From an uncultured Candidatus Melainabacteria bacterium (lineage in GTDB: Bacteria > Cyanobacteriota > Vampirovibrionia > Gastranaerophilales > Gastranaerophilaceae): 26,208 nt of DNA. Shown piece by piece: positions 16,108 to 23,662 of the stretch (position 1 is the stretch's first letter; every line of letters begins with the position of its first letter). The notes under the pieces were generated by a model. The model worked only from the letters and a program-made list of their open reading frames with translations. It was not told where the DNA came from and searched no databases. The stretch lies in assembly GCA_934757155.1 (NCBI GenBank), contig CAKVLI010000019.1:1-26208 (forward strand). The letters run 5' to 3'. A program made the position numbers and the translations under genes.

Positions 16108-16824
16108 ATGGGAATTATAAGCTTGGATTTTTTAATAAGATTGCTTGCTGCGCTTATACTTGGTTTTATTCTGGGACTGGAAAGAGAATTAACTAACAAG
16201 TACGCTGGTCTAAGAACACATATTTTGGTATGTTTGGGAGCATGTATTTTTACAATAATTTCAATTTACGGATTTCCGACATTTGCAGCCGGCGATAACG
16301 TAATTGTAGATAATGCAACAGGGATTAGAGATACGGGACGTGTCGCAGCTCAAATCGTTACCGGTATTGGTTTTATCGGCGCCGGTACAGTTCTTAGAAA
16401 CGGTCCTATGATTATTGGGCTGACAACTGCTGCTACATTATGGATTAGCGCCGCAATCGGTATGACTTGCGGGGTCGGAATGTACGATGTTGCAATTCTC
16501 GCAACTGTTTTGAGTGTCGCTGTTCTTACTCTCATCAGAGTCTTTGAAAGAAGATTTTTGCCTACGAGCATAAAAAGAGCAAAAAGATTTAAAGTTACAG
16601 TGTATTGCGACGGAGAAAAAGTAAAAACAATTCACGAATACTTGACTTCAACTGTTGAAAATATGGAAGATTTTTCAGCAAAAAGACTTATTGAAAACCC
16701 TGAGAAATCAAAAATTTCATCAACATTTGAACTAAGTCATAAAAAGATTATGAACGAAATTTATACAAAACTTACAGAAGTTTGCACGCCTGATTCTATA
16801 ACATTACAGGAACTCAATGATTAA
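16108..16824 (+). CDS. MgtC/SapB family membrane protein
   Basis: 238 aa. Four to five hydrophobic segments in residues 5-145 carry the family blocks: LGFILGLERELTNKYAGLRTHILVCLGA, TGIGFIGAGTVLR and GLTTAATLWISAAIGMTCGVGMY. A soluble C-terminal domain of about 85 residues (from FKVTVYCDGEKVK) looks ACT-like, as in MgtC proteins. In Salmonella MgtC supports growth at low Mg2+ and inside macrophages and affects the F-type ATPase; many homologues in commensals have no known role, so no transport activity is claimed. It overlaps the following TPR gene by 8 bases. Confidence 0.93.
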   Translation: MGIISLDFLIRLLAALILGFILGLERELTNKYAGLRTHILVCLGACIFTIISIYGFPTFAAGDNVIVDNATGIRDTGRVAAQIVTGIGFIGAGTVLRNGPMIIGLTTAATLWISAAIGMTCGVGMYDVAILATVLSVAVLTLIRVFERRFLPTSIKRAKRFKVTVYCDGEKVKTIHEYLTSTVENMEDFSAKRLIENPEKSKISSTFELSHKKIMNEIYTKLTEVCTPDSITLQELND

Positions 16825-18157
16825 AGAAAAAAAACGAATAACAAAATATAATCGTAAAAAAACTAAGCAGCAAATTATTCAAGAATACATAAGAACAATT
16901 GCTGTTTCGTTCTTCATCGGAATTGTTATTACTTCGTTTTTAGCTATTCATGCTAGAAACGAAATGATAAAAAATATTTACGCAAACATTGCAGAGCAGG
17001 AGTCAATGGACAAAAAAATGGCTCAACAAATCATTCAACAATCAGATTTAATGGACGATTTGCATATGAAGAAGTACCTTGTTTGCTTGCATGTTGGAGA
17101 TTTGTACGCAACAGTTGGCGACTATAAAAATGCACAATACGCATATGAACTTGCCATTGATAAAGCACCGGCAGGAGCATACAGACCATACCTAAAACTT
17201 TGTTCGGTCTTAATCGCTCAGGAAAAAATGGACAAAGCAAATGCTCTGCTTGATAGCTTAAAAGACCACAAAAACAAAAGTTTGATAAAGGTCAAATCCA
17301 GAAGTTATATCATAATGGGTGATAAATATTATTCAATCGGCAAATTTTTATCTGCGGCAAAAAGTTACGAAAAAGCCGAATTTTATTACTCAAAATTCAC
17401 TAGAAAAGACCCGAAGATTGAAGAAGCTATCAAAAAAAGAGTCATAAACGCATATATTCAAACAGCAGATGTTATGGTCAAAACCGGATTAAATTCTGAC
17501 GCAGTAAGATTTTTACAAAAAGCAGAAAAATATGACCCGAAAAATTTCCAAATCAGGTATAAGCTTGCAATTGTTTTATCAGATTCCGACCCTGAAGCTT
17601 CTATTTCATATCTGGATAAACTTTTGGATGAAATTCCACAGCATATTGATTATGGAGTTTATTGCAATGCGCTCAGAAAAGCTGCAAATATCGCGGATTT
17701 GGACGGCAGACCGACACAAGCGAAATATTACAGATATAAAATGCACTCAATAGACATGTTTGTAAACAGAAAAGTTGTTTACAAGAACGATTTTGACATA
17801 TCATTGGACGCTTTTTCTGTAAGAAAATCGTGGTTTACATACCCACTGAGAGGTTCGTTTAGTGTAACCAACAATTCAAGCGTGGACATAGTTAATATGT
17901 TCGCAGATTTTGTATTAGTAAATGGAGACAAGCCAGTTGAGACTATTACACAACATTTTGTAAACAGAGATAATCCGCTTTATTCCAACGGATATGAAAG
18001 CGTCACGACTTCTGTGAAATTCAAAAAGCGCATATTTACTAGAAAAGAACTTGAAAACTACTCTATAGAAGTTTACTTCTACAAAGATGATAAGTTCAAA
18101 ACACAAGTAGCAAAAATCAAAGTACCTGCAAAATCCTTTAATAACACTTCAAAATAA
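16817..18157 (+). CDS. Membrane-anchored TPR-repeat protein, function unknown
   Basis: 446 aa. A strongly basic N-terminus (1-18) is followed by one transmembrane helix at about 27-45, so most of the protein should lie outside the cytoplasm. Residues about 60-330 are helical repeats of TPR type, for example VGDLYATVGDYKNAQYAYELAIDKAP and KYYSIGKFLSAAKSYEKAE. The last 110 residues look beta-rich (SVTNNSSVDIVNMFADFVLV), like a small Ig-type domain (inference). TPR proteins usually scaffold complexes, here perhaps envelope assembly with the neighbouring MgtC protein. It starts inside the MgtC gene (AGGAACTC as a weak RBS) and is probably cotranscribed with it. The gene's specific role is unknown. 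Confidence 0.87.
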   Translation: MIKEKKRITKYNRKKTKQQIIQEYIRTIAVSFFIGIVITSFLAIHARNEMIKNIYANIAEQESMDKKMAQQIIQQSDLMDDLHMKKYLVCLHVGDLYATVGDYKNAQYAYELAIDKAPAGAYRPYLKLCSVLIAQEKMDKANALLDSLKDHKNKSLIKVKSRSYIIMGDKYYSIGKFLSAAKSYEKAEFYYSKFTRKDPKIEEAIKKRVINAYIQTADVMVKTGLNSDAVRFLQKAEKYDPKNFQIRYKLAIVLSDSDPEASISYLDKLLDEIPQHIDYGVYCNALRKAANIADLDGRPTQAKYYRYKMHSIDMFVNRKVVYKNDFDISLDAFSVRKSWFTYPLRGSFSVTNNSSVDIVNMFADFVLVNGDKPVETITQHFVNRDNPLYSNGYESVTTSVKFKKRIFTRKELENYSIEVYFYKDDKFKTQVAKIKVPAKSFNNTSK

Positions 18158-18160
18158 AAA

Positions 18161-18180
18161 CGCTTCTCATTCGAGAAGCG
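18161..18180. terminator. Perfect hairpin after the TPR gene; U tract is on the minus strand
   Basis: CGCTTCTC-ATTC-GAGAAGCG forms an 8-bp stem 3 bases past the TPR stop codon. On the plus strand it is followed by GAGGAAAA, not by Ts. On the minus strand it is followed by TTTTTATTTT, the classical terminator form. It may act as a plus-strand end structure, but it would terminate minus-strand transcription better. Confidence 0.5.
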
Positions 18181-18226
18181 GAGGAAAATTTTATTAGGGA
18201 AGGAAGGGATTAGGTTAGAATCTTTT

Positions 18227-18256
18227 TTGACATCTTACATATATATAAAGTATATA
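18227..18256 (+). promoter_or_regulatory. Strong promoter ahead of RNA-like element A
   Basis: A perfect TTGACA at 18227-18232, an 18-base spacer and TATATA at 18251-18256. No open frame follows for about 395 bases before rnpA, which has its own promoter. The natural product is therefore a non-coding transcript starting near 18263 and covering element A. Confidence 0.65.
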
Positions 18257-18330
18257 AAAGTTAGCAGATTTCATATAGATAAATAATCGTTACAAAACTT
18301 AACATTGGAAGATGGAGAATGAGGAAATAA

Positions 18331-18540
18331 GTAGAAAAGTCATTTTTCCCTCTTAACAGGAGAACGGATTTTCAGTAGGGCGACGGCTAAGCCTAGCCCG
18401 TAAGGTCAAGTCGGACGGGGGCAAATATTCCGGACTTGCATAAGAATAACAGATTGGAAAGTCGAGTATAAAAACTCCGACGAGAGCCCGAATAATCCAA
18501 AACAGGGTTAGGGTGATGTTGCAACTTTCCCTTCACCTTA
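18331..18540 (+). ncRNA. Element A: candidate structured RNA, unrecognised family
   Basis: Non-coding stretch between the TPR gene and rnpA with ordered helices: CTCTT/AGGAG with loop AAC (18350-18362); a closing helix GGATTTTC (18366-18373) with GAATAATCC (18490-18498, one bulged T); inside it a hairpin GGGC-GAC-GGC-TAA-GCC-TA-GCCC (18378-18399) and a longer arm GTCGGA (18410-18415)/TCCGAC (18476-18481). A conserved-looking tail runs 18495-18516 (ATCCAAAACAGGG...GGGTGA). The same order of parts occurs in element B at 25954-26170 with different paired bases. It is not RNase P RNA, tmRNA or SRP RNA by their signatures. The rest of the gap (18181-18330 and 18541-18617) holds the promoter at 18227 and one copy of a 13-base direct repeat. 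Confidence 0.6.
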
Positions 18541-18617
18541 CGATTCTTCGGCTAAAGCCTATGAATTCCACATGTTGACAATTCGATAACGCTTTGAACT
18601 CCAAATCGTTACAAAAA

Positions 18618-18646
18618 TTTACAAATTTTAATATTTAGGCTATTAT
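18618..18646 (+). promoter_or_regulatory. rnpA promoter, predicted leaderless start
   Basis: TTTACA at 18618-18623, a 17-base spacer and TATTAT at 18641-18646. Only six bases separate the -10 from the ATG at 18653, placing the transcription start at or next to the start codon. No Shine-Dalgarno is visible. Confidence 0.65.
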
Positions 18647-18652
18647 AAATGT

Positions 18653-19012
18653 ATGTTACCTAGACAATACAGATTAAAGAAAAGGAGCGCATTCAGCGCA
18701 ACATACAGAACAGGGGTATCTTTCCACAAAAATGGAATAACCGTTTTTTGCGGAAAGAAAAAATGTAACGATTCTCCAACAAAAATCGGTTTCGTTGTCA
18801 GCAAAAAAATTCACAAACGCGCTGTCAAAAGAAACCGCATGAAAAGGCTTATGCGTGAAAGTTTTAGATTACACATAAAAAAATCAAACAACAACTATAA
18901 TTCAAAATACATGTCGCTCGTTTTTGCAGGCTCAACAAGGCTTTTGGGCAAAAATTTTGCAGACATAGATTACGCAATGCAAAAGCTTATAGGAATGATA
19001 GAAAATGATTGA
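18653..19012 (+). CDS. rnpA: Ribonuclease P protein component
   Basis: 119 aa, the usual length and strongly basic. The protein partner of the RNase P RNA in 5' maturation of tRNAs. The start MLPRQYRLKKRSAFSATYRTG fits the family N-terminus. GFVVSKKIHKRAVKRNRMKRLMRESFR (about 48-75) is the RNR signature, with R-x-x-x-KR-N-R-x-K-R contacts to RNA. It lacks the usual upstream rpmH; the space is taken by element A. Its ATG sits 6 bases after a -10 box. The stop overlaps the next start as ATGATTGA. Confidence 0.95.
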   Translation: MLPRQYRLKKRSAFSATYRTGVSFHKNGITVFCGKKKCNDSPTKIGFVVSKKIHKRAVKRNRMKRLMRESFRLHIKKSNNNYNSKYMSLVFAGSTRLLGKNFADIDYAMQKLIGMIEND

Positions 19013-19574
19013 CGGAATCATAACTCCCGCCATACGCGACATTGACTATCTGGCACCATGTGCGCCTTATCCGATGACTCCGTCCGGCTTAACAATCGGA
19101 CAAGATGCAATTTACAGATACGCCATTCCGACTGACGAACAACTAACGCTATCTATCATAGATGCAATTCCGGACTTTAACGGAAATTTTATCAAGCCCG
19201 GGTATTACGAGCTTGCCCTTTCCAACGACAGGGAATTTTTATACCTAATCGAATCCAAAGATTTAATCGCGGTCATTCCGGTTTTCAAAATTGCGGAAAA
19301 CGAATCAGAACTAAAAAAATATCGTGATAAAAATCGAGAATTAACAAAAGCTGAGAAAAAAGAAGTTGAAAGACAAGAGAGAAAAAGCAAAAGGCAAGAA
19401 AGGTATCAAAAAGTTATAGATACAAAATATGCAAAAACCGGTGCCACTTTGCCTAAAAAAGAATATGTTCACATGGAAGCAAGCATTGATTATATAAAAG
19501 AAGGCGGATACTACTTAATAAGGTACGAAAAAGGCTTTATAAGAGCGTGGGGAGCGATTAAAGCTGTTCAATAA
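19005..19574 (+). CDS. Conserved-looking cytoplasmic protein, function unknown
   Basis: 189 aa; not recognised. It has no signal peptide or membrane segment. The N-terminal 95 residues look globular and beta-rich (PCAPYPMTPSGLTIGQDAIYRYAIPT; PGYYELALSNDREFLYLIES). Residues about 98-140 form a highly charged helix, probably coiled coil (KKYRDKNRELTKAEKKEVERQ). A short C-terminal domain ends with YYLIRYEKGFIRAWGAIKA. It overlaps rnpA by 8 bases and is surely cotranslated with it. Genes after rnpA are normally yidD or yidC; this is neither. The charged helix could bind RNA or ribosomes, but that is only a guess. Confidence 0.8.
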   Translation: MIDGIITPAIRDIDYLAPCAPYPMTPSGLTIGQDAIYRYAIPTDEQLTLSIIDAIPDFNGNFIKPGYYELALSNDREFLYLIESKDLIAVIPVFKIAENESELKKYRDKNRELTKAEKKEVERQERKSKRQERYQKVIDTKYAKTGATLPKKEYVHMEASIDYIKEGGYYLIRYEKGFIRAWGAIKAVQ

Positions 19575-19765
19575 TATTTGTAAAGAAGAGTGTGTTATTT
19601 GTATACAAAAACGGCTTTATATGGTATCATTGTAACATAGTAGTAGATAAAATTTTTGAGGATATATGCGATAATAAGACTTATTTTAAAAAATAGTTGT
19701 TGGGTAGGTTATATGTACCCGAATGTCGTGTATATATAAAAAAATAGAAAAGGAAAAGGTGCTAG

Positions 19766-21289
19766 ATGAATAGTGCATTATTGACCGTTGCAGTTATTGT
19801 GCTGGTTATACTTGCGGCTGTCATTGCGGTGCAAAGAGTTAAGTACAAAAACCTTGTACAACAGACCGAGCAGAGCATGAAAGACCTGCAAGAAAAAGAA
19901 GCAATTCTGCAAAAAGAAGCAATGATTAAGGCTAAAGAAGCGCTTCACAGCGAGAGAGAACAATTGAACGAAGATGAAAGAGAGCGCAGAAGAGAATTTG
20001 CGGCAATTGAAAACAAACTTACAAAAAGAGAAGATATTCTTGAAAACAAGATTCAAGAAATTACAGATAAAGAAGTCGAACTTGATAAGATGAAAGATCA
20101 ACTTATCGAAAAAGAAGATTTTCTTGACGAAATAGTTCAAAAAAGAACTCTAGAGCTTGAGAGAATTGCGGGAATGTCTGCAGAGGAAGCAAAAAGAGCG
20201 TTAATGGAGCAATTAAAGAGCGACTTAGCTCAAGAACAACTCCAACTTATAAGAGAAAACGAAGCTAAAATCAGAGAAGATGCTCTTGAAAAATCAAAAG
20301 AAATTCTCTCCACCACAATGCAAAGATGTATGATGGAACAGGTTGTAGAATCAACAGTTTCGGTAGTTTCACTTCCAAACGATGAAATGAAGGGACGCAT
20401 CATCGGACGTGAAGGAAGAAATATCAGAACATTGGAAACACTTACCGGTGTTGACTTAATTATTGACGATACTCCGGAAGCAGTTGTTCTTTCATCTTTT
20501 GACCCTGTCAGAAGAGAAATCGCTAAGATTGCATTAGAAAAACTTATCCAAGACGGCAGAATCCACCCTGTCAGAATCGAAGAAACTGTTGAGAAATCAA
20601 GAGAAGAAGTCGAACAAAAAATCATGAAAGAGGGTGAAAACGCCGCTGTAGATATGGGTATTATGGGGCTAAACAAAGAACTCATAAAAAACCTCGGACG
20701 TTTGTATTACAGAACAAGTTACGGTCAAAACGTACTTAAACACTCACTTGAAGTTGGTCACATTGCAGGAATGCTAGCGGCTGAACTCGGCGCGAATGTT
20801 TATGTTGCAAAAAGAGCAGGACTTCTTCACGATATCGGTAAGGCTGTTGACCAAACTCAAGAAGGTACACATATTCAATTGGGGGTTGAGTTGGCATCAA
20901 GATATGGTGAAAAGCCTGAAGTTATTCACGCTATCGAAGCTCACCACGATGATGTTACAGCAAACACAATTGAAGCTGTGCTTGTAAAACTTGCAGACGC
21001 AATCTCAGCAGGCAGACCTGGTGCAAGAAGAGATACGCTCGAAATTTATATCAAGCGTTTACAAAAAATCGAAGAGATTGTAAACAGCTACGAAGGTATC
21101 AAACAATCTTTCGCGGTACAAGCAGGACGTGAGGTTCGCGTAATCGTTCAATCAGAAATGTTTGATGATTTGGCATCACAAAAGCTTGCAAGAGATATTG
21201 CAAAGAAAATTGAGGATGAATTGGATTACCCTGGACAAATTAAAGTCACGGTTGTAAGAGAATTCAGAACTACAGAAATAGCAAAATAA
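19766..21289 (+). CDS. rny: Ribonuclease Y
   Basis: 507 aa. Membrane-anchored endoribonuclease that starts mRNA decay. An N-terminal transmembrane helix (about 4-23) leads into a long coiled coil of Glu/Lys heptads (about 30-190). A KH domain follows with GRIIGREGRNIRTLETLTGVDLI, then an HD domain with HSLEVGHIAG and LLHDIGKAVD, and a C-terminal RNase Y extension (SYEGIKQSFAVQAGREVRV). The length matches the family (about 520). GGAAAAGGTG precedes the ATG. The 191-base gap upstream shows GGGTA/TACCC (about 19705-19723) as a small hairpin and TATA-rich stretches, but no clear promoter. A terminator follows at 21296-21330. It lies close to ymdB, as in Bacillus. Confidence 0.96.
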   Translation: MNSALLTVAVIVLVILAAVIAVQRVKYKNLVQQTEQSMKDLQEKEAILQKEAMIKAKEALHSEREQLNEDERERRREFAAIENKLTKREDILENKIQEITDKEVELDKMKDQLIEKEDFLDEIVQKRTLELERIAGMSAEEAKRALMEQLKSDLAQEQLQLIRENEAKIREDALEKSKEILSTTMQRCMMEQVVESTVSVVSLPNDEMKGRIIGREGRNIRTLETLTGVDLIIDDTPEAVVLSSFDPVRREIAKIALEKLIQDGRIHPVRIEETVEKSREEVEQKIMKEGENAAVDMGIMGLNKELIKNLGRLYYRTSYGQNVLKHSLEVGHIAGMLAAELGANVYVAKRAGLLHDIGKAVDQTQEGTHIQLGVELASRYGEKPEVIHAIEAHHDDVTANTIEAVLVKLADAISAGRPGARRDTLEIYIKRLQKIEEIVNSYEGIKQSFAVQAGREVRVIVQSEMFDDLASQKLARDIAKKIEDELDYPGQIKVTVVREFRTTEIAK

Positions 21290-21295
21290 GGATTG

Positions 21296-21330
21296 AGGTT
21301 GGGCTGAGAAATTAGTCCAACCTTATTTAT
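21296..21330 (+). terminator. Rho-independent terminator after rny
   Basis: AGGTTGGGCT (21296-21305) pairs with AGTCCAACCT (21314-21323) through ten pairs, one G-U, with an 8-base loop. TATTTAT follows. It separates rny from ymdB transcription. Confidence 0.8.
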
Positions 21331-21338
21331 CAATAAAA

Positions 21339-22193
21339 ATGACAGATATGGAAACTTTAAAAATATTATTCTTTGGAGATATAACAGGCAGACAGGGGAG
21401 AAACGCGATAAAAAGCTATCTTGCATCAGACGAGGCTTCTGATGCGGATTTTGTTATTGCTAATATCGAAAACGCCTCTCACGGTTTTGGGCTGACGAAA
21501 AAGAATTATATTGATTTATCTGAAGCCGGCATAGACTGCTTTACATCAGGCAACCATATTTGGGACAAAAAAGATGTTTATGAATACATAAACGATGCTA
21601 AAAAATTAACCCGACCGATTAATTATCCTGAAGGCACAGCGGGAAAAGGGTATCATATATTTGAAGTCAAAAGACACAAAATTGCGGTAATAAATGCGCT
21701 CGGACGAGTCTTTATGCCGCCGATTGATTCACCTTGGCAAGTAGTTCCCTCAAAGATTGAGGAACTTAAAAATGAAGGAATTGACAGCATATTTATTGAT
21801 TTCCACGCAGAAGCTACTGCTGAAAAAATTTGTTTTGCTAAATTTTTGGTACAAAATTTTAACACACCGGAAAATGTCTTGGTAAAAGGATTTTTCGGCA
21901 CGCACACACATGTTCAAACTGCAGACGAGCAGATTATAAACGGTATGGCTTATATTACAGATGTGGGATTTTGCGGTTCATCCGACGGAGTTATCGGAAT
22001 GGAATACGCAACTTCACTGAAAAGATTATCAACAAGTATTCCTGAACGTTACGAAATCGCCCAAAACGGGATTTCACAAATCAACGGTGTTGAGGTTCTG
22101 ATTAACGGAACAAGCGCAACACAGATAAAAAGAATTAATATTTATGTAGATAATAATAAAGAAATGGAGGCTGGAGTTGATACTGGCACTTAA
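21339..22193 (+). CDS. ymdB: YmdB-type metallophosphoesterase (2',3'-cAMP phosphodiesterase family)
   Basis: 284 aa, close to the family length of about 265. Di-metal phosphoesterase; Bacillus YmdB hydrolyses 2',3'-cyclic AMP and affects biofilm and motility choice. Metal-site motifs: FFGDITGRQGR (11-21), IANIENASHG, SGNHIWDKKD, IDFHAEATAEK and FFGTHTHVQTAD. The family block ITDVGFCGSSDGVIGME is also present. The start at 21339 has no Shine-Dalgarno; the ATG at 21348 is an alternative. It starts 9 bases after the rny terminator, so its promoter must lie within or overlap that region. It is followed 17 bases on by the PHP gene. Confidence 0.94.
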   Translation: MTDMETLKILFFGDITGRQGRNAIKSYLASDEASDADFVIANIENASHGFGLTKKNYIDLSEAGIDCFTSGNHIWDKKDVYEYINDAKKLTRPINYPEGTAGKGYHIFEVKRHKIAVINALGRVFMPPIDSPWQVVPSKIEELKNEGIDSIFIDFHAEATAEKICFAKFLVQNFNTPENVLVKGFFGTHTHVQTADEQIINGMAYITDVGFCGSSDGVIGMEYATSLKRLSTSIPERYEIAQNGISQINGVEVLINGTSATQIKRINIYVDNNKEMEAGVDTGT

Positions 22194-22210
22194 CAAAAAG
22201 GAGGTGTGGT

Positions 22211-23062
22211 ATGAAAGGTGATTACCATATACACACCTACTATTCAGACGGTGTTTTTTCACCGGAAAAAATTGTAGATTTGGCACTTGACGCAGGACTG
22301 CAAGCAATTGCGCTTACTGACCACGATAATGTGCTGTCATATAATGTCGCAAAAGAATATCTTAAGACCAAAGAAGTTGATTTAAAACTTATTCAAGGGA
22401 TTGAGGTTAATACTTTGTACAAAGAATACGAAGTTCATATTCTTGGATATTTCCCTGATGTAACAAAGAGCGATTTCAAGAATATGCTAAAAGTTCAACA
22501 GCAGGCAAGAACAAAACAAACAAAGGAAATTCTTGCGCTTTTGGCGAAAAAAGAAGGTATTAAAATCAAATACGAAGACGTTAAGAATATGGTCGCAGAG
22601 GGCGGCAGTATCGGACGTCCACATATAGCTAAGGCAATTACAAATGCAGGCGGAACAAGCAACGTAATGGAAGCTTACAGCAAATACATCCACAGAGCAT
22701 CTCCTGTGTACGTGGAAAGAAAGACTGTTTCACCATTTGACGCGGTTGAAGTTATTTATGATGCCGGCGGAATTCCTGTAATCGCGCACCCTTATGATAT
22801 TGATATCGCAGAAAAATTGATTAAAGAGCTTATGAACTGTGGTTTGAGAGGAATAGAGGCTTATCATAGAAAACATTCACCTGCGATTGTTGAGTATTTT
22901 TCTTCAATGGCAGAAAACCTCGGTTTAATCGTCACTGGCGGTTCTGATTTCCACGCGCCAAATATTATGAACGGTCAAATTATCCTCGGCAAAAACTTCG
23001 TGCCTGAATGGATATACGATTCACTTTTGCAGGAAAAGAAAAGACTGGAAATGGCAAACTAG
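22211..23062 (+). CDS. PHP-domain phosphoesterase (YciV/TrpH type)
   Basis: 283 aa. PHP domain hydrolase of the YciV group, whose E. coli member (RNase AM) is a 5'-3' exoribonuclease also acting on 3',5'-bisnucleotides (family knowledge). Metal residues: DYHIHTYYSDG (His6, His8 and Asp13 region), ALTDHDNV, GIEVNT with Glu, VIAHPYD and VTGGSDFHAP. The insert between about 95 and 150 with GGSIGRPHIAKAI is typical. AAGGAGGTG is a strong Shine-Dalgarno. Together with rny and ymdB it forms a run of RNA and nucleotide turnover genes. Confidence 0.92.
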   Translation: MKGDYHIHTYYSDGVFSPEKIVDLALDAGLQAIALTDHDNVLSYNVAKEYLKTKEVDLKLIQGIEVNTLYKEYEVHILGYFPDVTKSDFKNMLKVQQQARTKQTKEILALLAKKEGIKIKYEDVKNMVAEGGSIGRPHIAKAITNAGGTSNVMEAYSKYIHRASPVYVERKTVSPFDAVEVIYDAGGIPVIAHPYDIDIAEKLIKELMNCGLRGIEAYHRKHSPAIVEYFSSMAENLGLIVTGGSDFHAPNIMNGQIILGKNFVPEWIYDSLLQEKKRLEMAN

Positions 23063-23083
23063 ACTAACTAAAGAGAGGGCTTA

Positions 23084-23662
23084 ATGAGAAAAGGGTTCAC
23101 AATAATAGAAGTTTCAATACTATTTGTCATATTTTTGATAGTGGCATTGCTTGTTGCGCCACTGTCATTGGACGACACACGACAAGCTAAAAACACTTCA
23201 CGTTGGCGTAGCGTTCAGCAGGACTTTGTAAACATTTTTTATTCTGTTAACACGAAGCAAAGCGATGAAGAGGTCAATTTTGCTGATGCTTTTGAAACGA
23301 TTATGGCAAACGAAATCAAAGAAAGCATGAAGCCTTATCGCATAAACTTTATGGACGGAACCTATCCGAATGCGACTTACAGATTTTCTGATTATAATCT
23401 GACTTATTCTGATGCAATCGTTGCCACAAAACTCTTTGATAACAACAGAAATGGCATAAAAGGGATTTTACTTTACGACGTAAACGGAAAATCCGGTCCG
23501 AATGTTTGGGGCAAAGATGTTTTCGGCATGAATATTTATACAGACAGATTTGAACCGTTCTGCAAAGAAAAACCTGTAAGCGCACAAAAACAAGATTGCT
23601 CTAAAAACGGTACAGGACTATGTTGTTCAAACTACTATTTAATCGGAGGAAATTTTGAATAA
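23084..23662 (+). CDS. Type IV pilin-like / pseudopilin protein
   Basis: 192 aa. The start MRKG-FTIIEV is a prepilin peptidase site: cleavage after Gly4, Phe at +1 and Glu at +5, followed by a 20-residue hydrophobic helix (SILFVIFLIVALLVAPL). The mature domain has YRFSDYNLTYSDAIVATKLFDNNRNGIKGILLYDVNGKSGPNVWGKDVFGM; such D-x-N-G-x-x-GPN-xx-G-x-D phrases resemble Gram-positive and Melainabacteria-type minor pilins and may bind calcium (inference). Four Cys near the end (C-SKNGTGLCC) could form disulfides. No pilus assembly genes are present, so this is an isolated pilin gene. GAGGG precedes the ATG. It overlaps the LOG gene by 8 bases. Confidence 0.85.
   Translation: MRKGFTIIEVSILFVIFLIVALLVAPLSLDDTRQAKNTSRWRSVQQDFVNIFYSVNTKQSDEEVNFADAFETIMANEIKESMKPYRINFMDGTYPNATYRFSDYNLTYSDAIVATKLFDNNRNGIKGILLYDVNGKSGPNVWGKDVFGMNIYTDRFEPFCKEKPVSAQKQDCSKNGTGLCCSNYYLIGGNFE

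Noticed and set aside
18331..18540. RNase P RNA (rnpB) next to rnpA
   Set aside because: The conserved GAGGAAAGTCC and ACAGAAA blocks are absent, and element B repeats the same architecture elsewhere, which rnpB would not.
18200..18652. Replication origin near rnpA
   Set aside because: No DnaA boxes (TTATCCACA-like), dnaA, rpmH or gyrase genes were seen in this gap or its flanks.
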